Assembly: GCA_913052545.1 (NCBI GenBank)
Contig: CAJXEF010000118.1
Location: 1 to 6,499 of the forward strand
Direction: 5' to 3'
Origin: an uncultured Chloroflexota bacterium
GTDB taxonomy: Bacteria; Chloroflexota; Dehalococcoidia; UBA3495
Length of the DNA: 6,499 nucleotides
Shown here: positions 1-6,169 of the stretch, in pieces
Position numbering within the stretch: the stretch's first letter is position 1
Layout: each line of letters starts with the position of its first letter
The notes under the pieces: generated by a model
What the model was told of the DNA's origin: nothing
Seen by the model: the letters and a program-made list of their open reading frames with translations, nothing else
Database searches by the model: none
Program-made: the position numbers and the translations under genes

Positions 1-908
1 AGCATACATCCAATAATATCGGTATCACCTGAGACACGTTGGTCAATAACGTCTTTAAATGCCAAGGCTTGTTTGGTATGGTCTTTGTTTGAGTTTCCGT
101 GGCTACAATCAACTACTAACTGAGACCTAACACCACCCGCATCAAGGCGGCCTTTCGCTTCAGCAGTGAATTCTGAGGCAAAGTTAGGTCCACTATTACC
201 ACCACGTAAAACTAAGTGGCCATCAGGGTTGCCAGTAGTCCTAATCAACGCTGTACGGCCATCATGATCCAAGCCAATGAACCCGTGAGGACTCCGGGCA
301 GACACCATGGCGTCAACAGCTATTTGAGCATTCCCATCGGTGCCATTTTTGAAACCTACCGGCATACTCAACCCACTGGCCATTTGCCTGTGTATCTGAC
401 TTTCAGTGGTTCGAGCCCCAATAGTAGCCCATGTAATCAATCCACCCAAATACTGAGGGACAATTGGGTCCAAGAATTCAGTCCCAGCATACATACCCAT
501 TGCACCGATTTTAAGTAGTAATGACCTAGCAGTGCGGAGGCCAGTTTCAATATCTACGGAATCGTTCAAATGAGGATCGTAAATCAATCCTTTCCAACCA
601 ACAGTAGTACGTGGTTTTTCAAAATAAACGCGCATGACCATCAAGATACGGTCTTGAAATTTGTCAGTAAATGTTTTTAACTTGTCAGCATATTCTAAAG
701 CTGACTCTTCATTATGTATCGAACAAGGACCAGCTATAACAAGCAACCGAGAATCTTCCCCATTCAGTATTTTCCTCACTTGATCTCTTCCCGACAAAAC
801 CACTTGTTCGACTTCTGATGTAATGGGTATCTGATTTATTAGCTCTATTGGTGTTATCAAAGGTTGTGAGTCAATCACATGTACATCTCTAGTTGCTGAT
901 GGTCGCAC
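1..908 (-). CDS. 3-deoxy-7-phosphoheptulonate (DAHP) synthase, class I alpha (AroF/AroG/AroH family), C-terminus cut by window edge
   Basis: This cytosolic enzyme condenses phosphoenolpyruvate with erythrose 4-phosphate, the first committed step of the shikimate pathway. The frame is open from a GTG at 908-906 to the left edge, giving 302 codons. E. coli AroG has 350 residues, so about 45 C-terminal residues are missing. A strong GGAGG lies 8 bases upstream of the GTG, and an in-frame TGA just before it excludes a longer start. Visible motifs are GPCSIH (60-65, metal-ligand Cys62), RVYFEKPRTT (93-102, substrate-binding Arg93 and Lys98), GARTTES, GFKNGTDG and the CSHGNS block with metal-ligand His270. 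The last two metal ligands expected from E. coli (Glu302, Asp326) fall beyond the edge. The N-terminal arm of about 50 residues, which carries allosteric control in E. coli homologues, is present, so feedback inhibition by an aromatic amino acid is likely. Which amino acid cannot be read from the sequence. It lies downstream of chorismate mutase but has its own promoter candidate. Confidence 0.96.
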   Translation of the reverse strand, partial: MRPSATRDVHVIDSQPLITPIELINQIPITSEVEQVVLSGRDQVRKILNGEDSRLLVIAGPCSIHNEESALEYADKLKTFTDKFQDRILMVMRVYFEKPRTTVGWKGLIYDPHLNDSVDIETGLRTARSLLLKIGAMGMYAGTEFLDPIVPQYLGGLITWATIGARTTESQIHRQMASGLSMPVGFKNGTDGNAQIAVDAMVSARSPHGFIGLDHDGRTALIRTTGNPDGHLVLRGGNSGPNFASEFTAEAKGRLDAGGVRSQLVVDCSHGNSNKDHTKQALAFKDVIDQRVSGDTDIIGCM

Positions 909-988
909 GTACTCAGCCTCCTCGCATATTCATACTGTTTGATATTGGCTCGGTTAACCAACGAACCCTGGGCCCGATCATTTATGTA

Positions 989-1024
989 TAAGTGACCCCA
1001 ATCATGAACGATTGGGGTCACTTA
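989..1024. promoter_or_regulatory. Perfect 15-bp inverted repeat upstream of DAHP synthase (operator or terminator candidate)
   Basis: Arms 989-1003 (TAAGTGACCCCAATC) and 1010-1024 are exact reverse complements around a 6-base loop (ATGAAC). The repeat lies between the chorismate mutase stop and the DAHP synthase start, directly downstream of a minus-strand promoter candidate whose -10 box ends 3 bases from the arm. It would make a very stable RNA hairpin, but no T-run follows on either strand, so a canonical intrinsic terminator is not supported. The placement over the predicted start point fits an operator or a hairpin at the mRNA 5' end. The structure is certain; the function is inferred. 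Confidence 0.7.
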
Positions 1025-1026
1025 AC

Positions 1027-1055
1027 TTAATATCACTCTTTATTATGCTTGGCAA
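1027..1055 (-). promoter_or_regulatory. Candidate sigma70-type promoter for DAHP synthase
   Basis: Read on the minus strand, a -35 box TTGCCA (1055-1050) and a -10 box TATTAA (1032-1027) are separated by exactly 17 bases. The predicted start near 1020 lies inside the inverted repeat at 989-1024, giving a leader of about 110 bases before the GTG at 908. The boxes are good but not perfect matches, and there is no experimental support. Confidence 0.45.
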
Positions 1056-1167
1056 ACCCTTTAGTTATCTAGACTAAGCCAGATACTGATAAAGAATCCC
1101 CAACCCAACTAAACCCAAACTAACTGGTCCATGCTACCTTGCCTATTTCAACCTTGTCAATAGTAAT

Positions 1168-1193
1168 CGACAGGTTTAAACGTTAATCCGTCG
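1168..1193. other. Imperfect hairpin just downstream of chorismate mutase
   Basis: CGAC (1168-1171) pairs with GTCG (1190-1193), GG with CC, and TTAA with TTAA around an ACG loop. One bulged A and one T-T mismatch interrupt the stem. It starts about 15 bases past the chorismate mutase stop and has no T-run. It may protect the 3' end of the trpA operon mRNA or aid termination, or it may be chance. The rest of the 909-1208 gap, apart from this, the inverted repeat and the promoter boxes, shows no gene or RNA that I can recognise. Confidence 0.25.
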
Positions 1194-1208
1194 CGGGCGC
1201 CGCATATC

Positions 1209-1583
1209 TTAGTTATTTTCTTCCATACCTCTTTGTCGCAATACATCAGTCCCTTTAAGATAAACGTTCACTATATCTTCTTGTGATGTTTCCGTATTAT
1301 ATAGAATCATCACACGAATACACCGTCCCATACTATCGGGTACAGGTATTTCAGTAGAACACATCAATGCAACATTGTTCCATCCTAACTGTCTAGCAGC
1401 AGCAGCGGGGAAAGCCGCATCCAAATCAGACGTAACGGTGAAATAGGCAGCCGCCACCTGTTCTTGGTTAATATCGTTGAGATTGATTAACTCCTGTAAC
1501 ATGTCTCGAGTAGCGGAATATATAGCTTCATCGGTATTAGCATCCGCTGTCGTTGCCCCGCGGATACCCCTACATGCTTTCAT
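1209..1583 (-). CDS. aroH: Chorismate mutase, AroH class (monofunctional, Bacillus subtilis type)
   Basis: It rearranges chorismate to prephenate, the branch point to phenylalanine and tyrosine. At 124 residues it matches the short AroH family (127 in B. subtilis), whose members form pseudo-alpha/beta-barrel trimers unrelated to the helical AroQ type. Active-site residues known from the B. subtilis enzyme are all present: Arg8 in RGIRGATT (Arg7), Phe58 in DAAFP, Cys75 and Glu78 in CSTE, Arg90 in CIRVM, and Tyr108 in VYL. A strong AAGGAGGG lies 7 bases before the ATG at 1583-1581. The trpA stop TAA (1599-1597) sits at the edge of this ribosome binding site, leaving 13 bases between the genes. 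Co-transcription and probable translational coupling with trpA follow. The symbol is the B. subtilis one and differs from E. coli aroH, which is a DAHP synthase. No allosteric domain is present. Confidence 0.96.
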   Translation of the reverse strand: MKACRGIRGATTADANTDEAIYSATRDMLQELINLNDINQEQVAAAYFTVTSDLDAAFPAAAARQLGWNNVALMCSTEIPVPDSMGRCIRVMILYNTETSQEDIVNVYLKGTDVLRQRGMEENN

Positions 1584-1596
1584 GGGAGATCCCTCC

Positions 1597-2409
1597 TTAG
1601 GAACCAGCCAATTGTTCTACGAATCTTTTGGCCCTATCAACTAGCTGATCTCTAGGGGATTCTAGCATTACCCTTATCAAGGCGCTACCCACTACCGCAG
1701 CCTGAGCTTGTAGACCGACATCCTCGACGTGTTTCCTAGTCGAGACCCCGAACCCCATAGCGACTGGTAGTGATGTGTGAGCTCTGACTCTGTCTATCAA
1801 ATCTAATCCCTGCTGAGAAACACTTTCCCTAGCTCCAGTTACACCAGTTACGCTGATGCAATATACAAAGCCTGATGCGAATTCCGTGGAAGCTATAATA
1901 CTCTCTTCAGTACTTGTAGGTGCTAGTAACGGGATTATTGGGATAGCTCTGGCTCTACATTCGGAGTCGAGGCTTCCAATCTCTTCATGAGGAAGATCTA
2001 CAACTATAAGACCATCTACACCAGATTCGTGTGCTTGCTCAGCAAACCTGCTCAGCCCCATTCTTAGGATAGGATTGTAATATCCCATCAAAATCAATGG
2101 AGTATCCGGTACCTGATCTCGGAGTTCAGCAACTACATCCAAGCAATCTTGAAGTCTTATTCCCTGCTGAAGAGCTTTAAAACTGGACTCTTGGATAACC
2201 GGACCTTCAGCCAATGGATCACTGAATGGTATTCCTAATTCTATGGCGTCAGCCCCCGCACTGACTAGAGCCGGAATTAATTCTAACGTCGCTTCTAAGT
2301 CAGGAAAACCAACCGTCAAAAAAATAACCAAACCAATCTTTTTCTTTGCCTTTATGTTAACAAAAGTCTGTGCAATCCTATCGTGATCACCCATAATTAA
2401 AAGCCCCAT
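1597..2409 (-). CDS. trpA: Tryptophan synthase alpha chain
   Basis: The alpha chain cleaves indole-3-glycerol phosphate and passes indole to the TrpB partner. The 270 residues form a full-length TIM barrel. Landmarks are ELGIPFSDPLAEGP (57-70) with catalytic Glu57 (E. coli Glu49), GYYNPI (109-114), VDLPHEE (137-143), Tyr183 (E. coli Tyr175), VTGVTGAR (187-194), the phosphate-binding GFGVST (219-224) and GSAL (241-244). The residue matching catalytic Asp60 of E. coli is Glu68 here, a conservative change. The ATG at 2409-2407 directly follows the TAG of the upstream protease, suggesting coupled translation, but no good ribosome binding site precedes it. A second ATG at 2394-2392 (Met6) starts closer to the usual family N-terminus and has GGGG nine bases upstream, so it is a real alternative. 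trpB, usually directly upstream of trpA, is absent here. Confidence 0.97.
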   Translation of the reverse strand: MGLLIMGDHDRIAQTFVNIKAKKKIGLVIFLTVGFPDLEATLELIPALVSAGADAIELGIPFSDPLAEGPVIQESSFKALQQGIRLQDCLDVVAELRDQVPDTPLILMGYYNPILRMGLSRFAEQAHESGVDGLIVVDLPHEEIGSLDSECRARAIPIIPLLAPTSTEESIIASTEFASGFVYCISVTGVTGARESVSQQGLDLIDRVRAHTSLPVAMGFGVSTRKHVEDVGLQAQAAVVGSALIRVMLESPRDQLVDRAKRFVEQLAGS

Positions 2410-3201
2410 CTATGTTACAAACCCTAGTAATCGGTTAAATACTTCTTCAAGGATTATAGCACCAAGAGTCTGCCCATCCAGCGTATAAATCGATGCTATT
2501 AGTGCCAGGGAATTTTGAATAGCGTGAACTACAATAGATGGCCAAACTGATCCGGTTCGATGATACAACCATGCTAGCGCTATCCCACTAACGAATATAG
2601 GTATCAAGACTCCGGGGCCAGCCAATACGTGGAATGCACTAAATATACCAGCGCTTATTAAGATAGCTTTTAATTGACCGAAACGTTGACTGAAACCTTT
2701 GTAGACAAATCCGCGGAAAAATAGCTCTTCAGTAAACGGGGTCCACAGAGCCAATGCAGCGAAAGAAACCGTCAACCAAACATCATCTAACAGAATATCG
2801 CCGTAATTTTCAGGCGGCAGTAACTCCTCAATACCAAGCTCTCTAACACAAATTGTGTAAACACCAGTAAATAGAACACTGACTAAAAACATACCACCGG
2901 TCCAACACGCCAATACCCAACCGGATATACACGAAGAACGTATACCTAAACACACAAATGAACCATTGTTGGAACGCAATGCAAAGTTCCAAACAATAAC
3001 CAATATGATTATGCCGAGAGCTAGGCTGGATATAGCCGCAACTAAAGCCGGATCCACATCTCCAATCGTAAACAGGAGTAATGCAACCGCCAGCAGCGTT
3101 GTGCAGGTACCTAAGACCAAGCAAAATATTCCAATCACGACTTGCCAAGCCGTCCATGAAACTAAGATTTGGCTCTGATTAGAACTCTCATTTACCGCCA
3201 C
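2410..3201 (-). CDS. CPBP-family intramembrane glutamic endopeptidase (CAAX protease / bacteriocin-processing family)
   Basis: This is a polytopic membrane protein with the three motifs of the CPBP (Abi) family. Numbered from a possible GTG at 3213, these are EELFFRGF (162-169, Glu162/Glu163 and Arg167), FSAFH (191-195, His195) and HAIQN (230-234, His230 and Asn234). Eukaryotic Rce1 relatives cleave prenylated CAAX proteins; bacterial members act in bacteriocin maturation or immunity, in protein processing, or in unknown roles. About seven hydrophobic segments are visible, near residues 24-50, 58-78, 98-122, 145-160, 183-200, 203-217 and 225-243, with the motifs in the C-terminal half. I prefer the GTG at 3201-3199: AAGGTGG stands 8 bases before it, whereas the upstream GTG at 3213 lies inside that ribosome binding site. 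Its stop TAG abuts the trpA ATG, so it heads the trpA-aroH transcript. The substrate is unknown, and no bacteriocin precursor or prenylation gene is nearby. Confidence 0.9.
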   Translation of the reverse strand: MAVNESSNQSQILVSWTAWQVVIGIFCLVLGTCTTLLAVALLLFTIGDVDPALVAAISSLALGIIILVIVWNFALRSNNGSFVCLGIRSSCISGWVLACWTGGMFLVSVLFTGVYTICVRELGIEELLPPENYGDILLDDVWLTVSFAALALWTPFTEELFFRGFVYKGFSQRFGQLKAILISAGIFSAFHVLAGPGVLIPIFVSGIALAWLYHRTGSVWPSIVVHAIQNSLALIASIYTLDGQTLGAIILEEVFNRLLGFVT

Positions 3202-3229
3202 GTCTTGAACCACCTTAAATTGTTAGTTG

Positions 3230-3251
3230 TAGTAAATCACGTTATTTACTA
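3230..3251. promoter_or_regulatory. 22-bp perfect palindrome upstream of the protease-trpA-aroH operon (operator candidate)
   Basis: TAGTAAAT (3230-3237) and ATTTACTA (3244-3251) are exact inverted 8-base arms around a 6-base centre (CACGTT). The site is 29 bases upstream of the preferred protease start, where a repressor or activator would control the operon. The size and spacing suit a dimeric helix-turn-helix regulator, but no regulator gene is in the window. I could not fix a convincing minus-strand -35/-10 pair here. A looser pair of arms, TCTAGG and CCTAGA, lies around 3263-3292. Confidence 0.4.
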
Positions 3252-3422
3252 TCTAAAATGCCTCTAGGGTTACATCCGGAGATCCGCCTAGATTAATTAG
3301 ATTTTTTCCTCGTCTTGGTCTTAGATATAAAACCGATACGTAAAAAAGCTCATGTCTCATGTATTGATCAAGCCAAGACTAACCATCATTTAATTTGCTA
3401 TAAAATCTTTGCTGGGCAATAA

Positions 3423-3451
3423 TTACAATTACGATACACGACTTATATACA
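3423..3451 (+). promoter_or_regulatory. Candidate promoter for the GatC-like/amidase/HAD operon
   Basis: TTACAA (3423-3428) and TATACA (3446-3451) are spaced by 17 bases. The predicted start near 3458 falls on a small palindrome, TAAGG-TG-CCTTA (3457-3468), leaving a leader of about 20 bases. The region 3202-3476 between divergent genes is AT-rich and contains several weaker box pairs, for example TTGCTA (3395) with AATAAT (3418), so this choice is tentative. Confidence 0.35.
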
Positions 3452-3476
3452 ATAACTAAGGTGCCTTAAAACAAGT

Positions 3477-3665
3477 ATGTTAGACGACAATTTTAGCCTA
3501 GAAAAAAATGAGTTCCTAGTCTTAGTTAACAGGTCTGGATTGGATAGAGAAGCCGGATATACAGAAGAACTCTACCTCCAGGTATTGCACGTTATAGCCA
3601 ATACCAACGCCCTATATAAAATTAACGTCCAAGATTTCGAACCTAGTTCAGTCTTTAAGACATAG
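3477..3665 (+). CDS. Small GatC/AtzG-like protein, probable partner of the downstream amidase
   Basis: The protein has 62 residues. Its layout matches the N-terminal part of GatC and the short AtzG-type proteins: two amphipathic helices (about residues 8-20 and 26-44), then a short segment ending NVQDFEPSSVF, comparable to the GatC stretch around a conserved Glu-Pro. GatC wraps GatA in the tRNA amidotransferase and AtzG stabilises the amidase AtzE, so the inferred role is a structural subunit of the amidase encoded 74 bases downstream. The C-terminal belt of full GatC (about 95 residues) is missing. The ATG at 3477 is the only plausible start, since an in-frame TAA at 3453 blocks extension. 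The ribosome binding site is poor: the only candidate, AAGGTG, ends 13 bases upstream and lies within a palindrome. The family assignment rests on length, pattern and position, not on strong identity. Confidence 0.68.
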   Translation: MLDDNFSLEKNEFLVLVNRSGLDREAGYTEELYLQVLHVIANTNALYKINVQDFEPSSVFKT

Positions 3666-3739
3666 CCTTACTAAACGAACCATTCTTTCACTTCACCAAC
3701 TCGTTGATTTTAAACTCAGAATGATAAAGGGAATTTAAG

Positions 3740-5152
3740 ATGGATCCTTTAGAAATATGTTACCAAAGTGCTGGGCAATTATCGAAACTAATAGAACGAG
3801 GTGAAATCTCACCCGTTGAGATCATCGAGGCTCATTTAAAGCGAATCGAATTGACTGAACCCGTACTTAATTCCTTTATCACGTTAACCTCGGAACAAGC
3901 CCTTGCCTCAGCGCAAAAGGCAGAATCCGAAATAGGATCGGGAAATTACAGAGGGCCACTTCATGGAATACCCGTAGGCCTTAAAGATCTATTTAACACA
4001 GGCGGAGTCAAAACTACCTCTGGATCTCGTATTTTCGACAATTTTATACCAGAACGTGATTGTACGGTGGCTGCACGGTTTAACGATGCAGGTGCCATAT
4101 TGTTAGGAAAACTCAACATGCACCAATTTGCATATGGACCAACAGGGGAAAATCCGGATTACGGGCATATGCACAACCCCTGGAATCCGGAACACTACGC
4201 AGGTGGTTCGAGTGGAGGATCAGGATCTGCAACAGCATCAGGACAATGTACAGTAACCATGGGAAGTGATACGGGTGGATCGGTAAGGATTCCGGCATCT
4301 CTTTGTGGAATAGTCGGCCTGAAGCCTACATACGGACTGATTAGCAGATATGGACTCACACCATTAGCATGGTCAATGGACCATCCGGGACCAATGGTTC
4401 GGACAGTAGAAGACGCCGCCATAGTTTTAAATGCCATATCCGGACCAGACCCCAACGACAAAACTACTTATAACCACCAACCAGAAGATTACACCGCGGC
4501 ACTCACCGGAGATATAAAAGGTCTTAAAATTGGGATAGTGAAAGAATATTTTGATGATTTAATCCACCCTGACGTAGATCGAGCCGTTAGAGAAGCACTG
4601 AACAAACTTGAAGAGCTAGGTGCCCACGTTACTGAAATTTCGTTCCCTATGTATTTTGACTCTCAATCTATTTCAAGCACTATTTTAATGGCTGAAGCTT
4701 CAGCATATCATCACGAATTGCTTATAAACCAAGGCGACAAACTGTACGAACCTGTCCGGTTACGCCTGCAATCCGGTTTATTCATCAGTGCTGTAGATTA
4801 CATCCGAGCCCAACAAGCCCGAGCTAAGTTTAACGAGGAAGCTCTAAAATTGATGAAAGATGTCGATCTTTTAGCTGGGCCGACGGAACCCGTGCCAGCA
4901 CCACCGCTATTGAGCCCTGATGTAACACTTCAGGGTAAAACACTGGGAATTACACCCGCATTAACACAATATACTCGACCCTACAACATAACCGGTTTCC
5001 CAGCTATATCTGTACCATGTGGATTTTCTGAAGATGGATTACCAATAGGCCTCCAATTAGCAGGTAGACCCTTTGATGAGATGACGGTTTTGCGAGCTGC
5101 CTACGCCTACGAACAGTCCACTACATGGAGCCGCGTACGACCTAAGATATAA
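3740..5152 (+). CDS. Amidase signature family enzyme (GatA-like amidase)
   Basis: The protein is a complete 470-residue serine amidase that hydrolyses a carboxamide through an acyl-enzyme. The Lys-cisSer-Ser triad of the family is intact: Lys82 in VGLKDLFNT, Ser157 in the GGSSGGSG loop, and Ser181 in GSDTGGSVRIPAS. The N-terminal helix pair (1-60), HGIPVGLKD, GLKPTYGLISRYGL and the C-terminal FPAISVPCGF segment are all in order. It resembles GatA, but TPLAWSMDHPGPM replaces the ASSLDQIGP wording usual in true GatA, and no gatB is present. A substrate-specific amidase (AtzE-like or acylamide-type) is therefore more likely than the Glu-tRNA(Gln) amidotransferase subunit. The actual substrate is unknown. 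AAAGGGA lies 7 bases before the ATG. It follows the GatC-like gene by 74 bases and precedes the HAD frame closely, consistent with an operon. No signal peptide is seen, so it should be cytosolic. Confidence 0.93.
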   Translation: MDPLEICYQSAGQLSKLIERGEISPVEIIEAHLKRIELTEPVLNSFITLTSEQALASAQKAESEIGSGNYRGPLHGIPVGLKDLFNTGGVKTTSGSRIFDNFIPERDCTVAARFNDAGAILLGKLNMHQFAYGPTGENPDYGHMHNPWNPEHYAGGSSGGSGSATASGQCTVTMGSDTGGSVRIPASLCGIVGLKPTYGLISRYGLTPLAWSMDHPGPMVRTVEDAAIVLNAISGPDPNDKTTYNHQPEDYTAALTGDIKGLKIGIVKEYFDDLIHPDVDRAVREALNKLEELGAHVTEISFPMYFDSQSISSTILMAEASAYHHELLINQGDKLYEPVRLRLQSGLFISAVDYIRAQQARAKFNEEALKLMKDVDLLAGPTEPVPAPPLLSPDVTLQGKTLGITPALTQYTRPYNITGFPAISVPCGFSEDGLPIGLQLAGRPFDEMTVLRAAYAYEQSTTWSRVRPKI

Positions 5153-5222
5153 TCTCATGGCTGATCCATTAAGCTCATCCAAGGAGATCGGACGCCCCCA
5201 TTTGTTCGTAATAAGGATGAAA

Positions 5223-5999
5223 ATGCAAGATATTGCAGCAGTCACCTTCGACCTCTGGCAAACTTTGATATTAGACACACGGGAAAACGGTATGACCCGC
5301 TCAAAGCTCAGATTATCAGGAACCAGAGACATTTTAGAATCGGTAGACTTGGATTATTCCATATCAGAATTACAGAAAGCATATGACAAATGTTCAATAC
5401 ATTGCCGCGAAATTAGAGAACATCAAGAGGACATTAGTTTCGTCCAACAAGTAGACATTTTCATTGGGTTTATTGATCCAAATCTCCGGGACCAACTCCC
5501 TGATCAGGCTGTAAAACAAATCAGAGAAACCTATTGCAATGCCTTCTTTTCCCATCCCCCATTACCTCACCCTAATTCCGTAGAAGTACTAGAGGCAATC
5601 CAAAATATGGATTTGAAACTGGGTATGATATCCAACACCGGTATGACTCCAGGATATGCATTTCGGGAATTCCTCCGCCAGCATAATATGCTGAACTATT
5701 TTGACACCCTGACCTTTTCAGATGAAGTTGCAGTATCAAAGCCATCCAAAAAGATTTTTGACAGCACCCTTCATGAACTTAATGTTAGTCCACAGGAAGC
5801 TGTCCATATTGGAGATCATCCTGTGACCGATGTCAACGGCGCGAAATCAGCAGGTTTACATACGATATGGATTGAAGGTTTTTACGAACCCGACGAATTA
5901 GATATACCTGATATCAAAGCTGACATCAATGTAAAGGATTTAAAAGATGTGCCGAGTGCTATAACCCAGTTGCGTACCCCAAGCCAAAGAGCGTCTTAA
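5223..5999 (+). CDS. HAD-superfamily hydrolase (haloacid dehalogenase-like, phosphatase type)
   Basis: From the preferred ATG at 5223 it has 258 residues. HAD motif I is FDLWQTL near the N-terminus (nucleophile Asp10). Motif II is MISNTG (Ser137), the motif III lysine is in SKPSKKIF (Lys173), and motif IV is GDHPVTD (Asp198, Asp203). A helical cap (about residues 25-110) sits between motifs I and II, as in C1-capped phosphatases and L-2-haloacid dehalogenases. The second motif I Asp, the general acid/base in phosphatases, is Trp here. Dehalogenases also lack it (Tyr), so phosphatase activity should not be assumed. An upstream in-frame ATG at 5157, four bases after the amidase stop, would add 22 residues but has a weak ribosome binding site. 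The ATG at 5223 has AAGGA five bases upstream and puts motif I at the usual distance. It probably shares the amidase transcript. No functional link to the amidase is visible. Confidence 0.9.
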   Translation: MQDIAAVTFDLWQTLILDTRENGMTRSKLRLSGTRDILESVDLDYSISELQKAYDKCSIHCREIREHQEDISFVQQVDIFIGFIDPNLRDQLPDQAVKQIRETYCNAFFSHPPLPHPNSVEVLEAIQNMDLKLGMISNTGMTPGYAFREFLRQHNMLNYFDTLTFSDEVAVSKPSKKIFDSTLHELNVSPQEAVHIGDHPVTDVNGAKSAGLHTIWIEGFYEPDELDIPDIKADINVKDLKDVPSAITQLRTPSQRAS

Positions 6000-6015
6000 C
6001 GGACTTCATGGAATC

Positions 6016-6042
6016 TTGACAACCCGAACGCAAACCCATAAT
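6016..6042 (+). promoter_or_regulatory. Candidate promoter for the GT20 synthase gene
   Basis: A perfect -35 hexamer TTGACA (6016-6021) is followed by CATAAT (6037-6042) after 15 bases, or by TAATCT (6039) after 17. It lies just past the HAD stop and about 130 bases before the next start, so the GT20 gene probably has its own transcript. The short spacer to the better -10 box lowers confidence. Confidence 0.4.
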
Positions 6043-6140
6043 CTGCATTTGCTCCGATCACCTAGTACTTATTGGCCCCCACTTTATCGGAACTAACAGA
6101 AATACATCATATAGCCTAAGCCTATAGCGAAACGTAGGTG

Positions 6141-6152
6141 AGTGTAAACACT
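6141..6152. promoter_or_regulatory. Short palindrome in the GT20 leader
   Basis: AGTGT (6141-6145) and ACACT (6148-6152) are exact inverted 5-base arms with two bases between them. The site ends just before the AGGGA that serves as ribosome binding site. It could be an operator half or an RNA structure affecting translation, but arms this short also arise by chance. Confidence 0.2.
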
Positions 6153-6169
6153 AAGGGAAGTGGCGGACA

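Noticed and set aside
216..518. Plus-strand open frame of 100 codons
   Set aside because: It is antisense to the well-conserved DAHP synthase coding sequence, shows no family motif and has no convincing ribosome binding site.
989..1024. Canonical rho-independent terminator
   Set aside because: The stem is strong, but neither strand has a T-run directly after it, so it is reported as an inverted repeat of uncertain role.
2843..3157. Minus-strand open frame of 104 codons
   Set aside because: It is an overlapping frame inside the CPBP protease gene, and its Cys/Trp/Tyr-rich composition is typical of a frame shadow.
3301..3306. T-run as a terminator on the plus strand
   Set aside because: The preceding sequence forms only a 3-4 bp AT stem, and no plus-strand gene ends there.
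3202..3476. T-box or trp leader-peptide attenuator ahead of the trpA operon
   Set aside because: I found no T-box core sequence, no short leader frame rich in Trp codons and no terminator/antiterminator pair.
4113..4461. Two minus-strand open frames opposite the amidase gene
   Set aside because: They lie antisense to the catalytic core of the amidase, whose motifs fix the true frame.
3740..5152. Bona fide GatA subunit of the tRNA amidotransferase
   Set aside because: No gatB is adjacent, the small partner lacks the GatC belt, and the AWSMDHPGP segment is of the general amidase type.
5057..5332. Minus-strand open frame across the amidase-HAD junction
   Set aside because: It is antisense to two recognised genes and has no recognisable domain.
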